A stretch of DNA of 64,000 nt from Hyphomicrobium sp. (GCA_002928515.1 PERI01000003.1:124001-188000); one strand, 5' to 3'. Positions 7,304 through 17,153 are shown, counted from the stretch's first letter. Translations and numbers: made by a program. The notes: generated from the sequence alone by a model not told the origin.

Positions 7304-9028
7304 ATGCCCATGACGACTCTGCAGCCCAGTCCAGACACGTCTCAATCTCATCCCTGGATAGCCGATTATCCACCTGGGGTCAGTTGGCACATGCCGATTA
7401 CGCCCCAGGCGCTGCCCCAATTGGTGACCCGCGCCGCCGAGAAATTTCCCAATCATGTCGCCATCAGCTTCCTTGGCAGTACGATCACGTACGCGGCTCT
7501 CGCCTCCGAAATCGATCAGGTGGCGGCTGGCCTGCAAGCTGTCGGCGTTAAGAAGGGCACAAAGGTCGGTTTGTTCCTGCCTAACACGCCGACTTTCATC
7601 GTTTATTTCTATGCCATCCTCAAAGCTGGCGGGGTCGTCGTCAATTTCAATCCGCTCTACGCCCTGGAAGAACTGACCTTTCAAGTGAACGACAGCGAAA
7701 CCGAGATCATGATCACGCATGATCTCACGGCCTTGTTCTCGAAAATCGAGGCCTTGGTCGAACGTGACGTCATCGCGCGTACCGTCGTCGTACCGTTTGC
7801 AGCGCTTTTGCCGAAGGCAAAGGCGACATTATTCAAACTCTTCAAGCGCAAAGAGATCGCCAACGTTGCGGGATCGCCGATCAAAGATCGCGTGATCGAC
7901 GGCATGGCGCTGTCCAAAACATCTGCGCCGCTCACAGCCGTTGCGATCAACCCGGTCGAGGACGTTGCTGTTCTCCAATACACCGGTGGCACGACGGGCA
8001 CACCCAAAGGCGCCATGCTCACGCATGCCAATCTTTATGCCAACACCGTGCAAATCGATTCCTGGGCGTCCGATCTCGTACCCGGCGCTGAGCGCGTGCT
8101 TGGAATTTTGCCGCTGTTCCACGTGTTCGCGATGACGGTCGTCATGAACCTTTCCGTGTCTAAAGCCGCGCGCATTATTCTGCTGCCGCGCTTTCAGCTC
8201 GTCGATGCGCTGAAACTCATTCACGCGGAAAAGCCAACCATGATGCCGGCTGTGCCGACGATTTTCACCGCCATGCTCAATTATCCGAAGTTGAAGAATT
8301 ATAATTTGTCGTCGCTGCGGTTTTGTATTTCGGGCGGCGCGCCGTTGCCGATGGAAATCAAACAGCGATTTGAAGCGCGATCTGGTTCGAATGTGGTCGA
8401 AGGCTACGGTTTATCCGAAGCCTCGCCTGTTCTGACCTGCAATCCGATCCAAGGCCTTGTCGTGCCGGGCTCTATTGGGCCGCCACTGCCGGGAACCGTT
8501 ATTTCCCTGCGCGATCTCGATGATCCGACGCGTGAGGTTGCTCAAGGCGAGCGCGGTGAACTTTGCGCCACCGGTCCGCAAGTCATGAAGGGCTACTGGA
8601 ATAAGCCTGCTGAGACGGCCAATCAGTTTGTCGGGCCATTCTTGCGCACCGGCGACGTCGCCATCATGGACCAGCACGGCTATTTCTCAATCGTCGACCG
8701 CATCAAAGATCTCATCATTTGCTCGGGCTTCAATGTTTATCCGCGCCGGGTCGAAGAAGCGATCTATACGCATCCGGCCGTCGAAGAAGTAACCGTCATT
8801 GGCATTAAAGATTCATATCGTGGCGAGGCCCCCAAAGCGTTCATTAAACTGAAGGCTGGGATGAGTGCGACGGCAAACGACATCTTGCGCCACTTGGAGC
8901 CCAAAATTTCCAAGATCGAAATGCCCTCGCAGATCGAATTCCGTGACTCTCTGCCAAAAACCATGATCGGCAAATTGTCGAAGAAAGAACTGGCCGCTGA
9001 AGAGGCCAAACGCAGTGCTGCATCATGA
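7304..9028 (+). CDS. Long-chain fatty acyl-CoA ligase (AMP-forming)
   Basis: A 574-residue ANL-superfamily enzyme that activates a fatty acid to acyl-AMP and then acyl-CoA. All core motifs are present: the P-loop LQYTGGTTGTPKGA (about residue 225), VEGYGLSEASPV (about 366), the hinge FLRTGDVA then VDRIKDLIICSGFNVYP (about 445-480), and LPKTMIGKLSKKEL near the end with the catalytic Lys. There is no membrane segment. It is the first gene of a two-gene unit with a MerR regulator whose start overlaps its stop by four bases. With the fad operon nearby it most likely feeds beta-oxidation. A second in-frame ATG lies two codons downstream. Confidence 0.9.
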   Translation: MPMTTLQPSPDTSQSHPWIADYPPGVSWHMPITPQALPQLVTRAAEKFPNHVAISFLGSTITYAALASEIDQVAAGLQAVGVKKGTKVGLFLPNTPTFIVYFYAILKAGGVVVNFNPLYALEELTFQVNDSETEIMITHDLTALFSKIEALVERDVIARTVVVPFAALLPKAKATLFKLFKRKEIANVAGSPIKDRVIDGMALSKTSAPLTAVAINPVEDVAVLQYTGGTTGTPKGAMLTHANLYANTVQIDSWASDLVPGAERVLGILPLFHVFAMTVVMNLSVSKAARIILLPRFQLVDALKLIHAEKPTMMPAVPTIFTAMLNYPKLKNYNLSSLRFCISGGAPLPMEIKQRFEARSGSNVVEGYGLSEASPVLTCNPIQGLVVPGSIGPPLPGTVISLRDLDDPTREVAQGERGELCATGPQVMKGYWNKPAETANQFVGPFLRTGDVAIMDQHGYFSIVDRIKDLIICSGFNVYPRRVEEAIYTHPAVEEVTVIGIKDSYRGEAPKAFIKLKAGMSATANDILRHLEPKISKIEMPSQIEFRDSLPKTMIGKLSKKELAAEEAKRSAAS

Positions 9029-9501
9029 GTGACAAACTTGGTCCAGATCACGAGCGACATCGTGCTGCTCGGCAAAAAGGAGCTTCTTCGTCGGATGATA
9101 ACGAGGGAGACAATGCCAACAGGCGCGAACGATTTACGATCTCGGACTTGGCGCAGGAGTTCTCGATCACAACGCGTACGATCCGGTTCTATGAGAGCCG
9201 TGGTTTGCTCTCGCCTCAGCGTATCGGCACGACACGCCTTTACTCGAAACGTGACCGCGCACGTTTGATGTTGATTTTGCGCGGGCGAAATCTTGGCTTC
9301 ACAGTCGAGGATGTCGGCGAATACTTAGCGCTTTACGACACCGATCCTGCGCAACTCGCACAGACGCAACTTTTGCTTGGCAAGGTGGAAACGGCCATCG
9401 CCGAGCTTGAAACGAAACGCGATGACCTGACACGCGCACTTGGCGATCTCAACGACATACGCGCCCGCTGCCAGTCGCATCTCAAAAAGACGACAGGGTA
9501 A
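9025..9501 (+). CDS. MerR-family transcriptional regulator (LiuR-like, candidate fatty-acid degradation regulator)
   Basis: A 158-residue regulator. After a 35-residue charged extension comes the winged HTH: FTISDLAQEFSITTRTIRFY (about 37-56), then ESRGLLSPQRIGTTRLYSKRD, followed by a long dimerisation helix (about 95-150). It lacks the C-terminal cysteines of metal-sensing MerR proteins. MerR proteins of the LiuR type control fatty-acid and branched-chain acyl-CoA breakdown in proteobacteria. Here it is translationally coupled (ATGA overlap) to the acyl-CoA ligase and converges on the fad operon with a one-base gap. The 22-bp palindrome before fadE is its most plausible target; that is inference. 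Confidence 0.85.
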   Translation: MSDKLGPDHERHRAARQKGASSSDDNEGDNANRRERFTISDLAQEFSITTRTIRFYESRGLLSPQRIGTTRLYSKRDRARLMLILRGRNLGFTVEDVGEYLALYDTDPAQLAQTQLLLGKVETAIAELETKRDDLTRALGDLNDIRARCQSHLKKTTG

Positions 9502-9502
9502 T

Positions 9503-10810
9503 TCAGCGATACAAATCGGCCCGGGTCGGCGGGAGTGGCGATGGTCGCTTGGGCGTTTTCGAGGCCAGTGTTTGAAACAACCTTGCCGTGCCGCGCTCGA
9601 ACGCTATCGAGCAGCCTGAAAGATAGGCAATGTAGATGCGGTATTTATCCTCGCCCACCAGCGCGATCGCTTCGTCTTTGCGCGCGGCCAATCGCTCCGA
9701 CCACAAGCGGCACGTGCGCGCGTAGTGCATGCGCCAGCCTTCCACATCGTGGACTTCAAAACCCGCAAGTTCCATTTCCGATACCGTGTGGCCAATATCG
9801 TCGAGAGCGCCGCCAGGAAAGATATACTTGGCGAGAGCGCGCTGCTCTGGCCGCACTTTTTCCGGCAAGAACGAGCGTCGCTTGGCCCGTCGCGAAATGG
9901 CGTGATTGAGAAACAAGCCATCTTCAGACAGAAGCGAACGGACTTTACGCATATAGGGCTGGATGTTTTCCAGACCGATGGCCTCATACATGCCAATGGA
10001 AGCAATCTTGTCGAAGGTTCCCGTCATATTGATGTAGTCGATGAATTCGAACGTGACTTGCCCTTCAAGCCCGAGCCGCTTCACCTTGTCTTGCGCGAAG
10101 GCCAACTGTTCTTTCGAGAGCGTCACGCCGTGGGCTTTGACGCCGTGATACTTGGCGGCATGACACAACAGTCCGCCCCAGCCGCAGCCGATATCGAGAA
10201 ATCTTTCACCTGGCCTTAAGCGTAGTTTGCGGCAGATCATTTCCAACTTGTCGTGTTGCGCCTGCGCAATGTCGTTCGACCAGTCGGTAAAATATGCGCA
10301 CGTATAGATCATCTCTGGATCAAGAAACAGTGCATAGAAATCGTTCGAGAGATCGTAGTGAAATGAGATATAGGCCGTGTTATCGCGCTTTGACTGTCGG
10401 CGTCCGATAATATCGCCTTCGTATCCATGGGCATCTTTTGCCGATTTTTCTTCGGCAAAGAAAAACGGCGTTAGGCGCGTTGCGATTTTCAGAATGTCGA
10501 GCGGTTTGAACTTGACCGAGCGATTGCGGGCGTTGATCTCCTTGCCGAACTCGATCAGCGTGCCGCCCGAATAGTCGATGCCCTTTTCTACGTACTGGCG
10601 AATGACGCTATCGAGCGTGGGCCTTCGCAAGATCGAACGCAGAACGCCAGGGCCTGCAATTTTGATCTCAAAATTACCTGTGGGAGCAGCGCCAAGCGGG
10701 AGGCGCGAGCCATCCCACAATCGCACCCATGCGTTGAGATCGAGCTTGCTAGCGACATCGCGCACCAAACCACGCACTGCTTCGAGTTGCTTCTCCTCCG
10801 CCGTCGCCAT
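9503..10810 (-). CDS. cfa: Cyclopropane-fatty-acyl-phospholipid synthase family methyltransferase
   Basis: A 435-residue SAM-dependent enzyme. The C-terminal two thirds is a class I methyltransferase: family motif HYDLSNDFYALFLD (about 151-164) with YTCAYF after it, then the SAM-binding glycine loop FLDIGCGWGGL (about 204-214). Such enzymes add a methylene bridge to, or methylate, unsaturated chains of membrane phospholipids at the cytoplasmic face. It is the last gene of the leftward fad unit, 125 bases after the thiolase gene. A GGAG sequence lies 12 bases before the ATG. CFA synthase is the simplest reading, though other lipid methyltransferases share the fold. Confidence 0.87.
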   Translation of the reverse strand: MATAEEKQLEAVRGLVRDVASKLDLNAWVRLWDGSRLPLGAAPTGNFEIKIAGPGVLRSILRRPTLDSVIRQYVEKGIDYSGGTLIEFGKEINARNRSVKFKPLDILKIATRLTPFFFAEEKSAKDAHGYEGDIIGRRQSKRDNTAYISFHYDLSNDFYALFLDPEMIYTCAYFTDWSNDIAQAQHDKLEMICRKLRLRPGERFLDIGCGWGGLLCHAAKYHGVKAHGVTLSKEQLAFAQDKVKRLGLEGQVTFEFIDYINMTGTFDKIASIGMYEAIGLENIQPYMRKVRSLLSEDGLFLNHAISRRAKRRSFLPEKVRPEQRALAKYIFPGGALDDIGHTVSEMELAGFEVHDVEGWRMHYARTCRLWSERLAARKDEAIALVGEDKYRIYIAYLSGCSIAFERGTARLFQTLASKTPKRPSPLPPTRADLYR

Positions 10811-10935
10811 GCGAGCCCGCTCCGTCCAATTTATTCAACCGAAAGGCCGCATAGCGGATTTTGCGGCTCGCGTCTCCCCCACACAGCTGCATCATCCCAA
10901 GCGCTTCGCGCGACCTGTTCGCGCATCGCTTTCAT

Positions 10936-12345
10936 TCAAGCATATTCGCGCACGCCGTCGCTAGGCACCTCGGTCGATGGCGTTTCCGTCGTGGGTGCCT
11001 CTGATGGCGGCACGGCAGTCGCTGGTGCTGCATCCGCGCGCTCAGGCTTCAAGGCCGCTTGCGCAGGGATCGCACTTTCCATGATCGCTGCGACGCCCAT
11101 TCCGCCTGCCGTGCACACCGAAATCAAACCACGACCGCCGCGCACCGACAGCAATTTGGCGAGGTTGGCGACGATACGCGCGCCGGTTGCCGCGAAGGGA
11201 TGTCCAAACGCCAACGATGACCCCATGACGTTCAATTTCGCAGGATCTATTGAGCCGAGAGGTTGATCTTTCCCCAAATGCTTTTTGCAATAGTCCGGGT
11301 CTTCCCAGGCTTTCAATGTTGCCAGAACCTGTGCTGCAAACGCTTCGTGAATTTCGTAGAAATCGAAATCCTGCAACGACAGGCCCGCTCGATCCAGCAT
11401 TTTTGAGACTGCGATGGTCGGAGCCATCAACAGCCCTTCTCCGGCCACGAAATTGTTCGCCGCCGACTGCCCGAAGGTCAGGTATGCCTGAACTGGGATA
11501 CCATTTTTCGTCGCCCAGTCTTCCGATGCCAGTAAAACGGCAGACGCTCCGTCCGTCAGCGGCGTCGAGTTCGCAGCAGTCAATGTTCCGCGCTCGGACT
11601 TTTCAAACGCCGGCTTTAAAGTTGAGAGTTTGTCGAGACTGATATCTTCACGCAAATTGTTGTCGCGATAGACGCCCGCACATTGCACGACGAGGTCGTC
11701 CATATAGCCTGATTGATAGGCCGCTGCCGCTTTTTTGTGGCTTTCAAAGGCCAGTTTGTCTTGTTCGGAGCGCGGGATTTTCCATTCTTGCGCCATCAGC
11801 TCGCAATGTTGGCCCATAGAGAGGCCCGTGCGCGGCTCGGCGACCGTCGGCGGTTGAGGTGCGAGTTCGGCTGGCGATAACCCCTTAAACACTTTCAGCT
11901 TGTCGAGGGCGGACTTCTGCTGGCCAAGCTCGACCAATCGTTTGGAGAATTTTTTCGAAAATACGATCGGCGCATCCGACGTCGTGTCCGATCCTACCGC
12001 AATGGCGCTGTCGATTTCGCCCGTGGCAATCTTTGCTGCCGATCCCAGCGCTGCTTGCAAACTGGTACCGCACGCTTGAATCAAGGTGATGCCGGGCGTC
12101 GATGGTGCCAATTTCGTCGATAGCACGGCTTCGCGCGCGAGGTTGAAATCTTTTGAATGCGTGACGACCGCACCGCCGACGACTTCGTCGATATGCTTGC
12201 CCTTCAAGCCGAACTTATCGACCAGCCCATTCAAAGCTGCCGCCATCATGTCGAGGTTCGATAGATCTGCGTAGAGCGTATTGGAGCGACAGAACGGAAT
12301 GCGCGTTCCACCCAGAACCGCGACGCGCTTGAGAGTTGCAGTCAT
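10936..12345 (-). CDS. fadI: Acetyl-CoA acyltransferase (FadI/FadA-type thiolase)
   Basis: A 469-residue thiolase, the last step of beta-oxidation: cleavage of 3-ketoacyl-CoA to acetyl-CoA and a shortened acyl-CoA. Nucleophile Cys92 lies in IQACGTSLQAAL; the second site residues are in FYEIHEAFAAQ, GHPFAATGAR and CTAGGMG. The LSMGQHCELMAQEW segment is typical of the FadI branch. The last 40 or so residues form a Pro/Thr/Ala-rich tail (PPSEAPTTETPS) beyond the usual thiolase end; this is odd and of unknown use. It is 14 bases downstream of fadJ and forms the FadJ-FadI complex partner. Confidence 0.92.
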   Translation of the reverse strand: MTATLKRVAVLGGTRIPFCRSNTLYADLSNLDMMAAALNGLVDKFGLKGKHIDEVVGGAVVTHSKDFNLAREAVLSTKLAPSTPGITLIQACGTSLQAALGSAAKIATGEIDSAIAVGSDTTSDAPIVFSKKFSKRLVELGQQKSALDKLKVFKGLSPAELAPQPPTVAEPRTGLSMGQHCELMAQEWKIPRSEQDKLAFESHKKAAAAYQSGYMDDLVVQCAGVYRDNNLREDISLDKLSTLKPAFEKSERGTLTAANSTPLTDGASAVLLASEDWATKNGIPVQAYLTFGQSAANNFVAGEGLLMAPTIAVSKMLDRAGLSLQDFDFYEIHEAFAAQVLATLKAWEDPDYCKKHLGKDQPLGSIDPAKLNVMGSSLAFGHPFAATGARIVANLAKLLSVRGGRGLISVCTAGGMGVAAIMESAIPAQAALKPERADAAPATAVPPSEAPTTETPSTEVPSDGVREYA

Positions 12346-12359
12346 TCACAGTCTCCAAA

Positions 12360-14357
12360 TTATTCTGCTGCTGCGCGGTGTGCGGGGTCGCCCGTAGGTG
12401 TGACGCTCGCCTTGTAGTGCAAAGGACCGCCACGGAACGGAGCAAAGCCCGTTCCAAAAATCATACCGGCATCGACCAAATCGGCGCTGGCAACGACGCC
12501 CTCGTCGAGCGTCTTGCGCGCTTCAGCAATCATGGGCTCAACGAGCTCGCGCCCGAGTTTGTCCAACTCGAATTTTGAGTATGTCGCCTCGGACTTCACC
12601 GGCTTGCCATCTTTCCAGACGTAGAAGCCCTCGCCGGTTTTTTTGCCAAGGCGCCCCGATGCCACCAAGCGCTCCAACTTCGAGCCTTCACTGGACTGGC
12701 CGAGAATTTTTGCGACATGCGCGCAGACATCGAGACCGACGTTATCGGCGAGTTCAATGGGTCCCATGGGCATGCCGAAGGCGCGCGCGGCCTCGTCGAT
12801 TTTCTCTTGCGGCTCACCCTTCTCCAGTCGCTCCATGGCCGAGAACATGTATGGCGTCAGAACTTTATTTACGAGGAAGCCCGGCACATCCTTGGTGATG
12901 AGCGGAAATTTGTCGATCGCTGTGACGAAGCTTGCACCTTTTTTGACTTCATCTTCGCGGGTATTGTCGCCACGTACGACTTCCACCAGCGGCATCTGCG
13001 CGACCGGTGAGAAGAAGTGCAGACCGATCAAGCGGCCTGGATCGCGCATCGGTTGCGAAATATCCGACAGTTTGAGTGATGACGTATTGGTTGCCAAAAC
13101 AGCGCCGGGTTTGATTTTGGTTTCAAGATCCGAAAACAGCTTCTGCTTGACGTCAAGCCGCTCAACGATGGCTTCTATAATCACGTCGGCGCGTGCGATC
13201 CCTCGCCCTTCTGGGTCGGCGATCAAGCGCGCCTTGGCAGCATCCTGCTGGGCTTTGGTTTTGAATTTGCGGGCAAACAACTTGCCCTGCGCGCGGATGC
13301 CCTTTTCCAACTGATCGGTCGAGATGTCCTGCAGGGTCACTTCCATACCGGCAGCAACGCATACGCCCGCGATATCGGCGCCCATCGTGCCAGCGCCGAT
13401 CACGTGGACCCGCGATGGCTTCCATTTGAAACCTTTGGGCGCTTGGCCTTTGAGAAGTTCGGTCAGACGAAAGACGCGGCGCAAATTGCGCGATGTGTCC
13501 GACACCATCAGCGGCGCAAATGCCGTGGTTTCGGCGGACTTCATCGCATTCAAATTCCCACCGTGACTTTCAAACAGGTCGATCAACTTAAACGGCGCGG
13601 GATAATGATCTTCGCGCGCTTTTTTGGCGGTCTCCTGGCGCAGCTTCTTGGCGAACAGTCCGCGCGCAGGCCACTGCGTCAGCAGCATCTTAAGTTTGCT
13701 TGCCGGTTGCGAACGGCGGTTTTGCAGAACCGCTTTTCTTGCCGCCCATTTCAATTCGCCGGGTGAGCCGACGAGCTGATCGAGAAAGCCCATCGCTTTG
13801 GCTGCATTCGCGCGGATCATGCTGCCGGTCAGCATGTTTTGCATGGCGGCCATCGGGCCGACCTGTTTGATCGAACGGGCGGTGCCGTTGAAGCCTGGGA
13901 AAATGCCGAGCTTCACTTCAGGGAACCCGACGCGCGTTGAGTCGTCTCGGGTCGCAATCCGATAGTGACAGGCGAGGATCAATTCCAATCCACCGCCCAC
14001 GCAAACACCGTGGATCGCGGCTACGACCGGAACTGGCATACGCTCAATGCGGTCGAGCATGGCGTTGACTGGCTTTAGGCTGTCGATCACCTGCTGCTCG
14101 GTCGTGAAATCTTCGAACTCACGAATGTCAGCGCCGACGATGTAGGTGCGTTCTTTGCCAGACATAATGACCAGACCGCGCACATTTTTCGCACGCGCCT
14201 CGGCTTCGACCCGCTCGACGATGGCCAGCAATTCCTCAATCGGGCGACGTCCCAGAGAGTTGGCGCTTTCACCTTCGCGATCGAAGATGGCCCAAGCGAT
14301 GCCTTCTCCGTCAATCGAGAAGCGCCAGTCTTTCAATTGAGCTGTATCCTGGGTCAT
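12360..14357 (-). CDS. fadJ: Multifunctional enoyl-CoA hydratase / 3-hydroxyacyl-CoA dehydrogenase (FadJ/FadB-type)
   Basis: A 665-residue two-enzyme protein for the middle steps of beta-oxidation. The N-terminal crotonase domain (about 1-190) shows the oxyanion-hole segment around HGVCVGGGLELILACHYRI; the dehydrogenase starts near residue 310 with the NAD-binding loop VIGAGTMGADIAGVCVAAG, followed by HFFSPVAQMPLVEVV and C-terminal 3HCDH domains (GFLVNKVLTPYM). The ATG at 14357 has AGAGGCAG upstream; an in-frame TTG at 14372 is less likely. It sits between fadE and fadI with gaps of 32 and 14 bases, clearly one operon. Confidence 0.93.
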   Translation of the reverse strand: MTQDTAQLKDWRFSIDGEGIAWAIFDREGESANSLGRRPIEELLAIVERVEAEARAKNVRGLVIMSGKERTYIVGADIREFEDFTTEQQVIDSLKPVNAMLDRIERMPVPVVAAIHGVCVGGGLELILACHYRIATRDDSTRVGFPEVKLGIFPGFNGTARSIKQVGPMAAMQNMLTGSMIRANAAKAMGFLDQLVGSPGELKWAARKAVLQNRRSQPASKLKMLLTQWPARGLFAKKLRQETAKKAREDHYPAPFKLIDLFESHGGNLNAMKSAETTAFAPLMVSDTSRNLRRVFRLTELLKGQAPKGFKWKPSRVHVIGAGTMGADIAGVCVAAGMEVTLQDISTDQLEKGIRAQGKLFARKFKTKAQQDAAKARLIADPEGRGIARADVIIEAIVERLDVKQKLFSDLETKIKPGAVLATNTSSLKLSDISQPMRDPGRLIGLHFFSPVAQMPLVEVVRGDNTREDEVKKGASFVTAIDKFPLITKDVPGFLVNKVLTPYMFSAMERLEKGEPQEKIDEAARAFGMPMGPIELADNVGLDVCAHVAKILGQSSEGSKLERLVASGRLGKKTGEGFYVWKDGKPVKSEATYSKFELDKLGRELVEPMIAEARKTLDEGVVASADLVDAGMIFGTGFAPFRGGPLHYKASVTPTGDPAHRAAAE

Positions 14358-14389
14358 CGTCTGCCTCTGCAAGAATTACGCACGGGTCT

Positions 14390-16879
14390 TCATTCCGCTG
14401 CCAGCGTCTCTAAGCTGGGTCGGTTATGGCCTAGATTGGCGTAGTTGGGTTTTAATTCTGCCGGATCGAAATGATCGACGGCAATGACGCGCGCGACCAG
14501 CGCTTCGGCTTCGCGCAGTTGCTCGCCTTCGGCGCTCGTGATGACGCCTTTGGAAACGGCGTCGGAGAACCAATCAACGCCATGATAGCGGCGCACAACG
14601 CCGTCGCGCACCGCCTTGTCGAGCTTCTTTTCTGCAGGCTCGGCGGCGATGACTTTTTCCAATGTCACTTCCAGCAATCCGGTTGGATCGTTGACATCCT
14701 TGGAAATGAAAATGTGTCGCGTCAGGCGATCGCGCGCATCACCTGGCTCCAACACATGACGCGCAACGGCGCGACCGAGTGCGTCGGATGCCGGTTTAAA
14801 ACGACGTCCCAGCGGGAATACCACCACACGCATCAGTGGCCGCACCCAAGTCACTGGGAAATTGTCGATGGTGCCAGTGATGGCTTCTTGGAATTTATAA
14901 AGCGCATTGCGCGCCGCCAACTCGACAATTTGCTCGTCACCCATGGGGCGCGCGTCGTCGTCGTAGCGTTTCAGAACGGCTGAGAGCATGTAGAGTTCCG
15001 ACAGTGCATCAGCGAGGCGGCCGGTAATCTTCTGCTTTGTTTTTAACCCGCCGCCGAGCATTGCAACCGTCAGGTCTGCGACGAAAGCAAATGAACGCGA
15101 GGCGCGGCCCAATTGCCGATACCATTGTGACATCATCTGTGCGCTGTCGGGTGCTGTTACGAACGCGCCGCCCGTCAGATTGTGGAAAAACCCGCCGGTG
15201 GCATTCGAAATCGAAAACGCGATGTGTCCGTTGAAAGCTTCTTCAAATTTATCGAGACCGCGACGTCGGTCGGTGTCTTGGGCCGACTGCACTTCGGTAT
15301 AGAGATAAGGATGCGAGCGCAGTGCACCTTGGGCAAATGTGATGAGGGTTCGGGTCAGGATGTTTGCACCTTCGACCGTAATGCCGACCGGCACCATTTG
15401 ATAAGCTGACTGCAAGTAGTTCGCTGGTCCATCGCAAATGGCACGGCCACCGTGAATGTCCATCGCATCGTTGACGGCGCGGCGCATACGCTCCGTCGTC
15501 TGGTATTTCATCAAGGCGGAGATGACCGACGGCTTTTCGCCACGGCTGACCATCGACGCGGTCATCGCGCGTGCGGCCTCGTTGACGTAGGCCGTCTCGA
15601 TGATGCGCACGAGGGGTTCTTCGACGCCTTCCATGCGCGATACGGGCAAGCCGAACTGCTTGCGCACACGCGCATAAGCGGACGTCACCCGCAGCATCAT
15701 CTTTGCGCCCGCTGTTGCCGACGACGGCAGCGATATCGCGCGTCCCGCCGATAGACATTCCATCAACATGCGCCAACCGTGACCGGCCATCTTGTCACCG
15801 CCGATGACCCAATCCATCGGGATAAAAACGTCCTTGCCCCAGTTGGGACCATTGGGGAACGCAGCACCCGACGGCAAATGGCGCCGCCCGATATTGATGC
15901 CGGGATGCGTCGCTGGAATGAGCGCCAGCGTAATGCCAACGTCTTCGCCTTTGCCCAGCAGATTTTCTGGATCGAACAAGCGAAACGCGAGGCCGACGAG
16001 CGTCGCTTCCGGCCCGAGCGTGATGTAGCGCTTGTCCCACGACAAACGAATGCCGAGCGTCTCGCGACCTTCGTGTGACCCTCGCGTTACGTATCCAATG
16101 TCGCGCATCGTGGCGGCATCAGACCCCGAGGTTGGGCCTGTCAATGAAAAGCACGGCACTTCGTCGCCCCGTGCCAAGCGCGGCAAGAAGTGGTGCTTTT
16201 GGTCGTCTGTGCCGTATTTCTCGATCAATTCTCCAGGGCCCAACGAATTCGGTACCATGACGATGGTCACGACATCGGGCGAGCGCGAGGCGATTTTGCC
16301 GAGAATGAGAGACTGCGCTTGCGCGGAAAATCCTAGACCTCCGTGCTCCTTGGAAATCAGCATGCCGAGGAAGCCGTGCTTCTTGACGAATGTCCAAATC
16401 TCTTCGGGGATTTCACGATTGGCATGGCGAATTTGCCAATCGTTGATCATGCGGCACAACTCGTCCGTCGGTCCGTCTAGGAATGCTTGCTCTTGGGCAG
16501 TCAATTGGATCGGCGGAATGGCGTGCAGCTTGTTCCAGTCGGGCGTGCCGGAAAACAATTCAGCATCGAAGCCAACCGTGCCCGCATCCAGCGCCTGGGC
16601 TTCGGTATCGGACACTTTCGGTAAAATTTTCTGGACCATGCCATAGACGCGCGCGACCACGAACTGACGCCGGATCGATGGCACGGATGCGAGCGCGAGC
16701 GCTGCAAACGGCAGCCAGGCGAGCAACCAAGGTAAAAACGGTCCGCCGCCCAGCTCAGTGCGCGACAGGAGCGTGAACACGCCGACCACCGCAGCCCACG
16801 CCCACAAGGGCGCCCGCATCATGCCGAGAGCCACCATGGCGCCAAGCAACACAATGAGAAGAACCGCGGTCGCCAACAT
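14390..16879 (-). CDS. fadE: Acyl-CoA dehydrogenase FadE
   Basis: An 829-residue protein of the FadE class, twice the size of ordinary acyl-CoA dehydrogenases, catalysing the first, FAD-dependent oxidation of acyl-CoA. Two to three hydrophobic segments at residues 1-70 would hold it to the inner membrane. Conserved FadE signatures are KHGFLGMLISKEHGGLGFSA, PCFSLTGPTSGSDAA and NDAMDIHGGRAICDGPANYL. The start is set by GGAGG six bases before the ATG at 16879; upstream in-frame starts would overlap that site. It heads the fadE-fadJ-fadI-cfa operon, with a palindrome 60 bases before its start codon. Confidence 0.93.
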   Translation of the reverse strand: MLATAVLLIVLLGAMVALGMMRAPLWAWAAVVGVFTLLSRTELGGGPFLPWLLAWLPFAALALASVPSIRRQFVVARVYGMVQKILPKVSDTEAQALDAGTVGFDAELFSGTPDWNKLHAIPPIQLTAQEQAFLDGPTDELCRMINDWQIRHANREIPEEIWTFVKKHGFLGMLISKEHGGLGFSAQAQSLILGKIASRSPDVVTIVMVPNSLGPGELIEKYGTDDQKHHFLPRLARGDEVPCFSLTGPTSGSDAATMRDIGYVTRGSHEGRETLGIRLSWDKRYITLGPEATLVGLAFRLFDPENLLGKGEDVGITLALIPATHPGINIGRRHLPSGAAFPNGPNWGKDVFIPMDWVIGGDKMAGHGWRMLMECLSAGRAISLPSSATAGAKMMLRVTSAYARVRKQFGLPVSRMEGVEEPLVRIIETAYVNEAARAMTASMVSRGEKPSVISALMKYQTTERMRRAVNDAMDIHGGRAICDGPANYLQSAYQMVPVGITVEGANILTRTLITFAQGALRSHPYLYTEVQSAQDTDRRRGLDKFEEAFNGHIAFSISNATGGFFHNLTGGAFVTAPDSAQMMSQWYRQLGRASRSFAFVADLTVAMLGGGLKTKQKITGRLADALSELYMLSAVLKRYDDDARPMGDEQIVELAARNALYKFQEAITGTIDNFPVTWVRPLMRVVVFPLGRRFKPASDALGRAVARHVLEPGDARDRLTRHIFISKDVNDPTGLLEVTLEKVIAAEPAEKKLDKAVRDGVVRRYHGVDWFSDAVSKGVITSAEGEQLREAEALVARVIAVDHFDPAELKPNYANLGHNRPSLETLAAE

Positions 16880-16939
16880 CGGAGCCTCCATCAATTGCCG
16901 ATCGGTCTGAAAAACCCGATCTAACACATTAAGTATATC

Positions 16940-16961
16940 AAGTTGACGTATAGGTCAACTT
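16940..16961 (-). promoter_or_regulatory. 22-bp palindrome in the fadE promoter region, candidate operator
   Basis: AAGTTGAC-6 nt-GTCAACTT is a perfect dyad 61 bp before the fadE start codon. On the minus strand it overlaps a possible -35 (TTGACC, 16958-16953), with TATACT (16937-16932) 15 bases further as a possible -10. It is the only strong dyad between fadE and the sulfide dehydrogenase gene. The MerR protein at 9025 is the likely ligand by context. Confidence 0.6.
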
Positions 16962-17153
16962 AGGCTGTATCTCGTTACTTCTGCACGATCGATACGCCTT
17001 GGACTTGGGTCTGGCATTGCCAAACAACAACACCAAAAATGCACTGTCATTGCGCATCAGGTAAAATACATCACATTTACGGCCATCCGATAACCGTCGC
17101 ACCGCTTAAACATTTGTCTTGCCCCAATTATCTTGGCGGGCTTGCGGGCCAAT

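Noticed and set aside
12643-13314. Long rightward reading frame inside fadJ
   Set aside because: It is antisense to a strongly conserved enzyme, has no ribosome site and its composition mirrors the codons of fadJ.
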